DNA from: a virus
Virus record (IMG/VR): IMGVR_UViG_3300042922_001182
Location: 1-64,000 of that record
Length of the DNA: 64,000 nt
Strand: one strand, 5' to 3'
Part shown: positions 1 to 6,587 of the stretch, piece by piece
Layout of the letters: each line of letters begins with the position of its first letter
Numbering within the stretch: the first letter of the stretch is position 1
Notes under the pieces: generated by a model
What the model was told of the DNA's origin: nothing
The model's input: only the letters and a program-made list of their open reading frames with translations
Database searches by the model: none
Position numbers and translations under genes: made by a program

Positions 1-15
1 ACCAAGGAGGCGACC

Positions 16-519
16 ATGCCCATCTGCGAGTGCTACCCCGGCCACACCTGCGGCACCTGCATGTCGGACATGGAGGCCGACTACGACGAGATGACGACCT
101 ACACCCACTCAAGAGGAGACAACGACATGAGACCCACCAAGCAGGAGATGGAGCGCATCCTCGACGACGGAGTCGTCAAGCTCTTCATCGCCAACGTCCA
201 GTACGGCTTCCCCAAGCAGGTGGCCGAGCGCCCCGTGATGGTGTCCCACCGCCTGTACGGCAAGCAAGAGGACGGCACCCCCGCCCACTACCGGGCGACG
301 GACCTGACGGACGGGGAGGAGCACGACCTGCCCTCCGACTCCTTCGTCGGGCTGAACGTCGACAAGACGCTGACCGACGGGCTGTTCAAGGCCGTGACCG
401 TGATGGCCGTCGAGGGCCTCTTGGAGGAGGTCAAGCGCATGCAGATCAACTCCGGCGAGGACCCCTACCTCCCCAAGCTGGAGCGGCTGGTCGAGGCCAT
501 GAGAGGTCTCCTCCAATGA
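16..519 (+). CDS. Hypothetical protein with two in-frame starts
   Basis: This 167-residue protein is not recognised. The first ATG follows a near-perfect AAGGAGG Shine-Dalgarno site. A second in-frame ATG at 127 (residue 38) has its own AGAGGAG site at good spacing, so two forms could be made. The extra N-terminus is Cys-rich (CECYPGHTCGTC), which could bind a metal; the body starting MRPTKQEMERILDDG is an alpha/beta domain. The body resembles the product at 1072-1443 in its first 20 residues (KQEMERILDDG..KLFIANV versus EKEIDNLLHEG..KVWIASV), so the two may be paralogs. Its stop overlaps the next start (ATGA), showing translational coupling. Function unknown; upstream context lies outside the window. 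Confidence 0.75.
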   Translation: MPICECYPGHTCGTCMSDMEADYDEMTTYTHSRGDNDMRPTKQEMERILDDGVVKLFIANVQYGFPKQVAERPVMVSHRLYGKQEDGTPAHYRATDLTDGEEHDLPSDSFVGLNVDKTLTDGLFKAVTVMAVEGLLEEVKRMQINSGEDPYLPKLERLVEAMRGLLQ

Positions 520-1064
520 ACCGCACCACCCCCTGCTTCGTCCGGGTAAACGAGGGGGAGCCAAAGATCTACGATACGCACACCGTCTACGAGAAGGGCG
601 ATCTGCTGTACCCCGGACCCAGGATGCGGCAGGTCATTGATCTGAGCCTGGAGAGGCTAGGATTCGACCCGCTACCTTGGAAGGCTGATGGCGCTCTGGA
701 GATCCCCGGGCCTAGAAAGGTGGTCTACTCCAACCGCGCTGCTAGCGAGGAGTACGGTTACGACTTCGTATCCATCCTGATGAAGAGGAACCGTGGCCCT
801 GGCGACGTCTACTACATCGAGGCGAGAGGGGGGCGCCGACCGCTCTACGACCTCCGAGTGACCTCTGGCAACGGGAGGGGCTCCGGTCTGAGTGCCGACC
901 TCCGACTCTCCGATGACGGCACCCACTTCATCGTTCTGCCACCCGGTTCCCCCTACGCCCGCGACGTGGGGGGCTTCCCCATGACGGGCGGTAGCAGGGA
1001 ACCGAGTAAGACGGCGCGCACCAGGGCCATCGCGATGATGGAAGCCCTAACGAGAAAGGAATAA
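516..1064 (+). CDS. Hypothetical protein, paralog of 47867-48418
   Basis: A 182-residue protein whose ATG overlaps the TGA of the previous gene. No known domain is recognised. Its central part, KGDLLYPGPRMRQVIDLSL followed by ERLGFDPLPWKADGALE, aligns clearly with KGKVYPTKEQRLALDLAI and QKLGWKPLNWNEDGSLS in the product at 47867-48418, so both belong to one phage-internal family. Codon use is less GC-biased than in neighbours (gta, aga, cta and gat codons occur), hinting at a different history. It probably belongs to the same transcript as the genes on either side. Confidence 0.75.
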   Translation: MNRTTPCFVRVNEGEPKIYDTHTVYEKGDLLYPGPRMRQVIDLSLERLGFDPLPWKADGALEIPGPRKVVYSNRAASEEYGYDFVSILMKRNRGPGDVYYIEARGGRRPLYDLRVTSGNGRGSGLSADLRLSDDGTHFIVLPPGSPYARDVGGFPMTGGSREPSKTARTRAIAMMEALTRKE

Positions 1065-1071
1065 GAACAGA

Positions 1072-1443
1072 ATGCACGATGAGAAAGAGATCGATAACCT
1101 CCTCCACGAGGGGGAGAAGAAGGTCTGGATCGCCTCGGTCTTCTCAGCCGTGGCCATCGGAGGCGCCACCCAGAAGGTCGTCTACGTCAAGGGGGTGAAC
1201 CACTACGCCTCCGAGGGGACCCAGTGGGACGTGGTGGCCCTGGACACCGGGGACCACCACATCATCCTCACCTCGGCCTTCGAGGAGCCGGTGGAGGACC
1301 AGGAGCGGATCGACCGCTACCAGCGCGAGGCTCAGGCCAGGGCCACCAGGCTGCTGGCGGACCACCTATCCAAGCTCTTCAGGGACAGCGAGCTGAAGGA
1401 GGCCCTGCGCTTCGCCACCGTGGCGGAGGGGCTGATTACCTAA
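1072..1443 (+). CDS. Hypothetical protein, possible paralog of gene at 16
   Basis: A 123-residue protein beginning MHDEKEIDNLLHEG after an AGAAAGGAATAAG leader. The N-terminal half looks like a beta-rich domain with hydrophobic strands (KVWIASVF, KVVYVKGV, WDVVALDTG); the C-terminal half is a long amphipathic helix rich in Arg, Glu and Ala. Weak but consistent similarity to the first gene in the window suggests tandem duplication around the unrelated middle gene. It is the last gene of this small operon; the next 270 bases carry no ordinary gene. Function unknown. Confidence 0.7.
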   Translation: MHDEKEIDNLLHEGEKKVWIASVFSAVAIGGATQKVVYVKGVNHYASEGTQWDVVALDTGDHHIILTSAFEEPVEDQERIDRYQREAQARATRLLADHLSKLFRDSELKEALRFATVAEGLIT

Positions 1444-1455
1444 CTCCGTTTCAAC

Positions 1456-1470
1456 CACATATCATCATAG
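1456..1470 (+). promoter_or_regulatory. Promoter-like element, CACATATCAT variant
   Basis: CACATATCATCATAG just after the stop at 1443 is a variant of the AT-rich element (CACATATTATAG) found upstream of several other transcription units in this window. It would drive the leader at 1478-1713. One mismatch in the core makes it one of the weaker copies. Confidence 0.4.
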
Positions 1471-1557
1471 CGATCAAGGGTTCTCTGAGTGAACCCGCCC
1501 TATAGTAGTATTAATCACGTCACCCATCATCCCTACTCAGCAACAGGAGGCCCCATC

Positions 1558-1566
1558 ATGAACTAG
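1558..1566 (+). other. Two-codon minigene (Met-Asn-stop) with strong SD
   Basis: ATGAACTAG is preceded by CAGGAGGCCCCATC, a strong Shine-Dalgarno site at normal spacing. The reading frame therefore encodes only Met-Asn. Minigenes of this kind are known in phage lambda (the barI type), where they cause peptidyl-tRNA drop-off. Here it could act that way, could be a leader that controls the downstream region, or could be the remnant of a lost gene. Confidence 0.35.
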
Positions 1567-1628
1567 CCCGTTCGTCTGTCTAATTGGTCACGAGGGGCGT
1601 CAACACTCCGTTGGCGCCCCGGAAAAAG

Positions 1629-1657
1629 TTGCGCTCCGGCGCGGTTCGTGTTATAAT
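1629..1657 (+). promoter_or_regulatory. Sigma70-like promoter of the zinc protein-RNAP operon
   Basis: TTGCGC at 1629-1634 and TATAAT at 1652-1657 are separated by exactly 17 bp, the ideal sigma70 geometry. The start would fall near 1664, about 50 bases before the TTG of the next gene. It is the one clear -35/-10 pair in the window, in contrast to the -35-less AT-rich elements elsewhere, and fits transcription by host polymerase. Confidence 0.65.
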
Positions 1658-1713
1658 GGGGGGCTCGGGGGACCAACCCCGCCGCCTTATGTTTTTTCTC
1701 AGGGGAGGGAAAT

Positions 1714-2346
1714 TTGAACAGCAAGTACAGTACCGTGTGGCCCCTCGATGGGGCCGTCAAGGGATTCAAGTTGAACAGGGTCTGCTCCTGCCGCCTGGCG
1801 ACCTGCCACCAGTGCGGCCCGCACGCGGTCGACGCCCACCTCCGTGGCTGCTTCAACGGGTTCGACGCCTGCATGGTGCTCCGGGCCGCCCGGGAGCAGG
1901 CCGGGGACCAGCCCTGGTTCCGCGAGTGGGCCAAAGAGCGGTTCTCCTGGGTCGGCGTCCTCATCTCGCACGTCCTCCCGGCGGCGGACATCGGCAAGCT
2001 GCGCTTCCAGAACGACCAGCGCCTCATCGAGGGGGTCATGGAGACCTTCTGCCCCGTCTGCGACGACCCGACGTGGCACAGGCGGATCAACTGCTTCCTC
2101 GACGCGGACAGGGAGATACCAGAGACCCTGCTCCAGTGCTCGACCTGCGGCCACGCCGAGGGGTGGGCCATCCCCCCGGACGCCTACCTGGCCCTGGGGT
2201 CCGGCGTCACCGAGGCCGTGGACGAGCTCGGGTACCGCCACTGCACCGTATGCCACGTCAGGACCGAACACCTCCTGGACGACACCTCGTACACCCGCAA
2301 GGAGACGTGCTGCCGCTGCAAGAGCGTCACCGTCTACCCCCACTAG
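1714..2346 (+). CDS. Cys-rich zinc-binding protein upstream of RNAP beta'
   Basis: A 210-residue protein starting at TTG behind AGGGGAGGG. It holds several CxxC or CxC pairs: CSC and CHQC near the N-terminus (residues 24-34), CPVC, CSTC and CTVC in the middle and C-terminal parts and CCRC close to the end. These look like two or three zinc ribbons. It is the first gene of the transcript that encodes the RNAP beta' fragment (17-base gap), so a role as a transcription-complex accessory factor is possible. That role is inferred from position only; no family was recognised. Confidence 0.75.
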   Translation: MNSKYSTVWPLDGAVKGFKLNRVCSCRLATCHQCGPHAVDAHLRGCFNGFDACMVLRAAREQAGDQPWFREWAKERFSWVGVLISHVLPAADIGKLRFQNDQRLIEGVMETFCPVCDDPTWHRRINCFLDADREIPETLLQCSTCGHAEGWAIPPDAYLALGSGVTEAVDELGYRHCTVCHVRTEHLLDDTSYTRKETCCRCKSVTVYPH

Positions 2347-2362
2347 CCGAGAGGACACGCAA

Positions 2363-3736
2363 TTGAAGCTTGAGCTGATAGACCTGGAGGAGCTGTTCGA
2401 CCCCTCCAGGGTCATCACCAACCCCGAGGGCATCAACAAGAACCAGCAGATGAACCCGGATGGCATCTTCTCCGAGGCCATCTTCGGCAAGCTGGAGCAG
2501 GAGAACAGCTCCTACCAGTGCAACTGCGGCGGCACCGTCGGCAAGTTCAACATCAACCAGACCTGCGCCGAGTGCAAGACCCAGGTACGCCTGTCCGAGC
2601 CCCTGGTCAAGCGCATCGCGTGGATCGACATCGGCGACTACTCGGTGCTCAACCCCAACATATACCGCATCCTGGACCGCATCATGCCCAAGAAGGCGCT
2701 GAGCGTCATCCTGTCCTACGAGGTCAAGCTCACCAAGGAGGGCATCCCCGCCGAGCAGGAGAGCACCCTGACCCCGTTCGACAACATCGGCATCATCGAG
2801 TTCCAGGAGCGCTTCGACGAGATCCTCGCCTGGGCTGCCGACAACAGCAAGGCCAGCCCGAAGGTGATCGAGGAGTGCGTGGAGTTCATCGTGAACAACC
2901 GCGACAAGGCCTTCATCAGCAAGGTCCCCGTGTACAGCAGCGTCCTGCGCCCCGCCCGGATGATGGGCAAGTCGTTCGTCTTCGACGAGGTCAACAACCA
3001 GTACAACGCCCTTCTGCGATCCTCCAACCAGATCAAGGAGGCGGCGTCCGAGGAGCTGACCTACGACTTCGCCCTCCCGCTGCTCTGCAACATGCAGCAG
3101 ATCGCCAACGACATCTTCGAGAAGACCGTCGAGAAGCTCCGGGACAAGGCAGGGTTCATCCGTTCCAGCGTGCTCGGGCGACGCATCAACTTCTCCGCCC
3201 GCTGCGTCATCACGCCGCTCCCTGGCGACCGCCCGGTGGACTCCACCGAGCTGCCGTACCTGGCCTTCCTGGAGCTGTACCGCTTCCAGCTGATCAACCT
3301 GATCTGCCAGGTTAAGCGGGTCAACTCCAAGGCGGCGCTGCGCATCTGGAGCCGGGCCCTCACCAAGTTCGACGCCGAGATCTACGAGCTCATGATGCTC
3401 CTGATCGACCGCACGGAGGGCGGCATCCAGCTGCTCCTGAACCGCAACCCGACGATCAACTTCGGCAGCATCGTGAAGCTCCAGGTGACGCACGTCAAGC
3501 GCGACATCGGGGACTACACGGCGTCCATCCACAACCTCGTCCTGCCCCTCCTGGGCGCGGACTACGACGGCGACACCCTCAACTTCATCCCCCTGCTCGA
3601 CCAGGCCCTCTGCCGCGCCTTCGCGGTGTTCAGCCCCCGCCGCATGCTGGTGGACCGGAACGACGGCTCGTTCAACAAGCAGCTGGGCCTGGACAAGGAC
3701 ATGATCCTGGGCATCCACAGCTTCTGCGCCGAGTAG
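2363..3736 (+). CDS. RNA polymerase beta' subunit, N-terminal half
   Basis: This 457-residue protein corresponds to the N-terminal half of bacterial beta' (RpoC). Start is TTG at 2363 after GAGAGGA; the reading frame is open further upstream but that part overlaps the preceding gene. An N-terminal CxC...CxxC cluster (CNCGG and CAECKT, about residues 53-76) matches the beta' zinc-binding domain. The region RSSVLGRRINFSARCVI matches the conserved beta' segment before the active centre, and GADYDGDTLNF (Asp400, Asp402, Asp404) corresponds to the NADFDGD magnesium site. The protein ends about 55 residues later, as in split polymerases of phiKZ-like giant phages. The C-terminal beta' half and the beta pieces are not in this window. 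It ends at a strong hairpin terminator. Confidence 0.92.
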   Translation: MKLELIDLEELFDPSRVITNPEGINKNQQMNPDGIFSEAIFGKLEQENSSYQCNCGGTVGKFNINQTCAECKTQVRLSEPLVKRIAWIDIGDYSVLNPNIYRILDRIMPKKALSVILSYEVKLTKEGIPAEQESTLTPFDNIGIIEFQERFDEILAWAADNSKASPKVIEECVEFIVNNRDKAFISKVPVYSSVLRPARMMGKSFVFDEVNNQYNALLRSSNQIKEAASEELTYDFALPLLCNMQQIANDIFEKTVEKLRDKAGFIRSSVLGRRINFSARCVITPLPGDRPVDSTELPYLAFLELYRFQLINLICQVKRVNSKAALRIWSRALTKFDAEIYELMMLLIDRTEGGIQLLLNRNPTINFGSIVKLQVTHVKRDIGDYTASIHNLVLPLLGADYDGDTLNFIPLLDQALCRAFAVFSPRRMLVDRNDGSFNKQLGLDKDMILGIHSFCAE

Positions 3737-3740
3737 CGAA

Positions 3741-3782
3741 GTGCGTAGGCCCGCTAGAATCGAATCTAGCGGGCCTACGCAC
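3741..3782 (+). terminator. 18-bp perfect hairpin terminator after RNAP gene
   Basis: Arms 3741-3758 and 3765-3782 form a perfect 18-bp stem with a six-base loop. No U-run follows; instead the 3' arm runs into an AT-rich promoter-like element, so this may act as a punctuation mark or RNA-stability element as well as a terminator. Confidence 0.75.
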
Positions 3783-3783
3783 A

Positions 3784-3795
3784 CACATTATCTTT
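3784..3795 (+). promoter_or_regulatory. Promoter-like element CACATTATCTTT
   Basis: CACATTATCTTT directly follows the hairpin and matches the AT-rich element seen at 44798, 50931, 53313, 58111 and 63461. It lies 32 bases before the ATG at 3827, a suitable distance for a short 5' leader. No -35 box is visible. Confidence 0.55.
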
Positions 3796-3826
3796 GTGTC
3801 CTGATACGTTATTGGAGGATGATCCC

Positions 3827-4039
3827 ATGAAGCCCAGCACCAACACCGCCGCCCTGGCCGCCGCCCTCCTTGGGGTCGTCATGGCAGCGGACGGCCCCCT
3901 CTACGGCCTCGGCCGATCGCCCGTTGCCAGCTCCCCCTTGGTGGTCTACGGACCCCTCAGGAAGGAGAGGGAGAACCTCAAGAAGCGCGAGTCCCGCAAG
4001 CGCAGCAAGGCCCGCAAGGCCAAGAAAGGCAGCAAGTAA
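3827..4039 (+). CDS. Small hydrophobic-then-basic protein
   Basis: A 70-residue product; ATG preceded by TTGGAGGATGATCCC. Residues 7-22 are hydrophobic (AALAAALLGVVMAADG), and the last 20 residues are almost all Lys and Arg. It could be a small membrane protein with a cytoplasmic basic tail or a signal-peptide-bearing basic protein. Its TAA overlaps the ATG of the next gene. Function unknown. Confidence 0.65.
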   Translation: MKPSTNTAALAAALLGVVMAADGPLYGLGRSPVASSPLVVYGPLRKERENLKKRESRKRSKARKAKKGSK

Positions 4040-4182
4040 TGAACAAGCTCGAAGACGTCGCGGTGGTCGGCCTGGCGGTCGGCTACATGGCCTACAAGAA
4101 GGCCGAGAAGTACCCGGAGATCGCGTTCTGCCTCCTCGTGGTCGGCTACCTGGTGGTAACCGCCTTCGCCGGTCCCTCGTAG
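4039..4182 (+). CDS. 47-residue membrane protein
   Basis: A short frame starting inside the stop of the previous gene (TAATG). The product MNKLEDVAVVGLAVG... contains two hydrophobic stretches, roughly residues 7-18 and 28-44, separated by a charged turn (KKAEKYPE), so it is probably a small two-segment membrane protein. Its stop codon lies inside the loop of the terminator that follows. Coupling to the previous gene suggests both act together; no function can be named. Confidence 0.6.
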   Translation: MNKLEDVAVVGLAVGYMAYKKAEKYPEIAFCLLVVGYLVVTAFAGPS

Positions 4183-4201
4183 GGACCGGCTTTTCTTTTT
4201 T
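4168..4201 (+). terminator. Rho-independent terminator
   Basis: Ten-base-pair stem GCCGGTCCCT/AGGGACCGGC with loop CGT, followed by TTTTCTTTTTT. This is a textbook intrinsic terminator. Confidence 0.9.
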
Positions 4202-4237
4202 GCCGAGAACAAGCAGTTATGAAGGAAGGAGGGTAGA

Positions 4238-5512
4238 ATGGCAACAGAGAAGGACGTCTACTCCGCCAGGGCGATGACCTCCGTGTCGGCTACCGTCAGC
4301 AGCCTCACGGGGATCCTCGCCAACGACATCCTGGCATCGGTTTTCCCCAAGGGCTTCTTCAAGAAGTTCAAGCCCGGCACCATCAACATCGGCAGCGCCG
4401 GGGCAGAGGACGAGGACGGGGTCCACCACAGCGCCCTGCCCTACCTGGCGATCGACCCCAGGTACGAGGAGCTCCCGGACCCGCTGTTCGACCCCTCGCC
4501 CCAGGCCAACTGGAAGAGCAGCTTCCTGAGCGCCCCGTTCGGCAGGCACTACCAGAAGGTCCTCGACGACCCGATCAACGGCAGGTTCATCTACGCCATC
4601 GGCAAGCGCATGCGGGTCAACTTCGAGGTCACCATCAAGGTGCAGGGCCGCCTGCAGGTCATGAACGTGCTGCACCACCTGATGTCCTCGTTCGAGCCCG
4701 ACGGCATGTTCTACTTCCAGAACGCCCAGCTGGACGCCAACGTCCCGACGCACTTCATGGAGATGCTGATGGACGCGGCGGAGACCGACAGGGAGTCCCC
4801 GGCGTCCGTCGAGGCCTTCCGGAGCTACGTCAGGATGCACAGCAGGCACATGATCGACCGCAAGCGGGACCTGTCGACCGGCAGGGATGTGTACGTCAAC
4901 GGCTTCCGGACCAACGTGCTGTGGAGCATGAACGGCAAGCCCTCCGGCGAGGCCAACCGCAACGGCGGCTCGGAGGACGGGTCCTCGGTGCAGGTGCAGT
5001 TCTCGGCGGAGCTGTGGTACCCCGCCCGCTATCTCCTGGAGATCCTGGCCGACCCGGACTACTGGGTGCCGAGGCACCCCGATTACGTCCCCGGCGTGGA
5101 CGACCCGGCGGACGGGCCCGGCGACTTCACCTTCCAGTTCAACGCCCAGCGCACCACCATCCCCACCGTCAGCGACGGCAAGTCCCTGGTGGAGAAGGTC
5201 GGGTTCGTAACGGAGGCCGAGGGCGACACGGACACGGTGCCGCTGGACGACGGCGTCCTGCCCGAGACCGCGCTGTACGTCATGAGGTACAACGTCGAGA
5301 AGGGATACGACAACTCCCTGTGCTTCGGGCACCTGCTGCTCAAGGACGGCGAGGAGCTGGACCCGGCCCTGGACTACGAGGTCAGCTACGAGGACAGGCT
5401 CCTCACGCTGTCCCAGCCGTTCCGTGGCTACCCCTACATCCTGGCGTTCTACGCGGACATCCCTAAGGTCAAGGAGAGGTACGACCTCGCCGTGGCAGAG
5501 GGCTTCGAGTAA
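4238..5512 (+). CDS. Putative virion (tail/baseplate) protein
   Basis: A 424-residue protein, ATG after GAAGGAAGGAGGG. The C-terminal portion, LLLKDGEELDPALDYEVS and DRLLTLSQPF, matches the 'G.EL..G.DY.V' pattern common in phage structural proteins and also seen in the fibre protein at 26791-29577 (NGQKLLEGLDYFVRF). The middle has beta-rich segments such as RVNFEVTIKVQGRLQV. It is probably a tail or baseplate component, although it lies on the plus strand, convergent with the tail block. Assignment rests on pattern only. Confidence 0.6.
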   Translation: MATEKDVYSARAMTSVSATVSSLTGILANDILASVFPKGFFKKFKPGTINIGSAGAEDEDGVHHSALPYLAIDPRYEELPDPLFDPSPQANWKSSFLSAPFGRHYQKVLDDPINGRFIYAIGKRMRVNFEVTIKVQGRLQVMNVLHHLMSSFEPDGMFYFQNAQLDANVPTHFMEMLMDAAETDRESPASVEAFRSYVRMHSRHMIDRKRDLSTGRDVYVNGFRTNVLWSMNGKPSGEANRNGGSEDGSSVQVQFSAELWYPARYLLEILADPDYWVPRHPDYVPGVDDPADGPGDFTFQFNAQRTTIPTVSDGKSLVEKVGFVTEAEGDTDTVPLDDGVLPETALYVMRYNVEKGYDNSLCFGHLLLKDGEELDPALDYEVSYEDRLLTLSQPFRGYPYILAFYADIPKVKERYDLAVAEGFE

Positions 5513-5515
5513 AGA

Positions 5516-5551
5516 GATGAGAGCAACGACCGCTTGGTCGTTGCTCTCATC
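5516..5551. terminator. Bidirectional terminator between convergent genes
   Basis: A perfect 16-bp stem (5516-5531 with 5536-5551) and GCTT loop fill the space between the stop codons of the plus gene at 5512 and the minus gene at 5560. It can serve both directions. Confidence 0.85.
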
Positions 5552-5559
5552 GTCATCTC

Positions 5560-6255
5560 TTAGAACCTGATCCTGCCACCGGCGCCGACGTACGGCGTGA
5601 TGCCGGACCCGTCGAAGCCGAGGCTGAGGCCGCCCGTGACGAACAGGGGTGTCTCGGGGATCACGACGGAGACGCCCGCCCCCACCTGGGAGAAGTTCAT
5701 CTGCAAGTCGATAGACGCCTCTGGCAGCGCCCCGGGGATGTCCTGACGGACGAGCTGGTAGTCGACGAACACGAGACCGCGCACCACGCCCACGCCGAGG
5801 CCCCACCGGGTCGGGTCGGACAGGTCGGAGCCCGAGGGGCCGAACCTGGGGCCGCTCACGGTCGGGGTGGTGGGGGGAGCACTGGGGGTAACGACCGCAG
5901 CACCAGCCCCCGCGTCGGACCCGGAGGTGGCCGTCTGGTCCTGCTCCACCTCGATCTCCATGTAGGGGACCGGGGTGGCGTGGAGCACGACGCCGTCCTC
6001 CACGTTCGGGATGACGGGGGCGCTGGACCCCTCCGGGGCCGGGGTGGCGACGCGGGTGAGCGGCACGCGGATGACCACCCGCTGCTTGCCGGTGGCGGTG
6101 GCCTGGGCCTTCGCCTGGGCGGACGCCTCGACGGTGGGGACCGGCGGGGCCGACGGGGAGGCGACGGGGGCGGGTCCGGGCTGGGCGAGCAGCACGAACA
6201 GAGCCACCACCGCAGCGGCAGCCGCCGCCAACCAGAGGTAGACCTTCTTGTCCAT
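5560..6255 (-). CDS. Membrane-anchored protein with OMP-like C-terminus
   Basis: A 231-residue product with an N-terminal membrane anchor or signal (residues 6-23, WLAAAAAAVVALFVLLA), a long Pro/Ala/Ser/Thr-rich linker (about 24-150) and a C-terminal beta-rich domain. The last residues, TPYVGAGGRIRF, alternate hydrophobics and end in Phe, like the outer-membrane beta signal. Together with the neighbouring holin candidate this suggests a role in lysis across the envelope, perhaps spanin-like, but no spanin family is recognised. RBS GAGAAGGAG. It is last in the minus-strand lysis-like cassette. Confidence 0.7.
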   Translation of the reverse strand: MDKKVYLWLAAAAAAVVALFVLLAQPGPAPVASPSAPPVPTVEASAQAKAQATATGKQRVVIRVPLTRVATPAPEGSSAPVIPNVEDGVVLHATPVPYMEIEVEQDQTATSGSDAGAGAAVVTPSAPPTTPTVSGPRFGPSGSDLSDPTRWGLGVGVVRGLVFVDYQLVRQDIPGALPEASIDLQMNFSQVGAGVSVVIPETPLFVTGGLSLGFDGSGITPYVGAGGRIRF

Positions 6256-6279
6256 AACGTTCTCCTTCTCTTCTGGGAT

Positions 6280-6293
6280 GCTATCAAAGTGTT
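6280..6293 (-). promoter_or_regulatory. Shared motif AACACTTTGATAGC (candidate minus-strand promoter)
   Basis: Read on the minus strand, AACACTTTGATAGC lies just downstream of the hairpin at 6296-6322 and 25 bases before the ATG at 6255. Nearly the same motif, AACACTACGATAGC, sits at 7354-7367 in an equivalent position. Twelve of 14 bases agree, which suggests a late promoter or processing site. Confidence 0.4.
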
Positions 6294-6295
6294 AG

Positions 6296-6322
6296 GCGCG
6301 ATCGGGGGTTACCCGATCGCGC
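6296..6322 (-). terminator. Hairpin after the holin candidate
   Basis: GCGCGATCGGG and CCCGATCGCGC form a perfect 11-bp stem with a five-base loop between the genes at 6336-6578 and 5560-6255. The bases following it on the minus strand (CTAACACTTTG) are only mildly T-rich, so it may be a partial terminator. Confidence 0.6.
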
Positions 6323-6335
6323 TCTGATTTTGTCC

Positions 6336-6578
6336 TTAGCCGTCCTGGGGGACGTCGGCCTGCTGGGCCGCCGCCTGGCGCTCGTCGGCCCTCTCCTTGA
6401 AGTAGAAGGCGATGACGGCACCGGCCAGGGCGAGGATGCCCTCGCTGGTGGGGCGACCGTTGACCTCGTTGATGAACACGGGCGCGACCAGGCCCAGGGC
6501 CAGGAGGCCCCTCACGGAGCCCTTGGGTAGACCGAGGGGCTCCGTGCTGTTGAAGATGCGCTTGAACTTGGCGACCAT
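6336..6578 (-). CDS. Putative holin / small membrane protein
   Basis: An 80-residue product with an N-terminal basic segment (MVAKFKRIF), two hydrophobic stretches (about residues 23-37, VRGLLALGLVAPVFI, and 47-60, ILALAGAVIAFYF) and a charged hydrophilic tail (KERADERQ). Size and layout fit a class II holin. The context of neighbouring membrane and coiled-coil proteins and a papain/transglutaminase-like fold supports a lysis cassette, but there is no sequence family match. RBS TAGGAGG. Confidence 0.55.
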   Translation of the reverse strand: MVAKFKRIFNSTEPLGLPKGSVRGLLALGLVAPVFINEVNGRPTSEGILALAGAVIAFYFKERADERQAAAQQADVPQDG

Positions 6579-6587
6579 GATTCCCTC

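Larger units (their letters stand above)
1478..1713 (+). other. Leader region: hairpins and AT-rich element
   Basis: This gene-poor stretch holds a hairpin GGGTTC/GAACCC near 1478-1496, an AT-rich run CTATAGTAGTATTAAT around 1500-1516, a two-codon minigene at 1558, and an 11-bp stem at 1595-1621 (GGGGCGTCAAC paired to GTTGGCGCCCC, one G-U pair). The stem is followed by an A-run rather than a U-run, so it is not a canonical terminator in this direction. The sigma70-like promoter of the RNAP operon follows. Confidence 0.5.

Noticed and set aside
1595-1621. Intrinsic terminator in the leader
   Set aside because: An 11-bp stem is present but followed by an A-run in the plus direction and opposed by no minus-strand gene that would need it.
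1844-2362. N-terminal extension of the RNAP beta' gene
   Set aside because: The frame is open upstream, but the translated part is Ser/Thr/Pro-rich nonsense overlapping the Cys-rich gene in another frame; the TTG at 2363 has a proper RBS and starts the homologous sequence.
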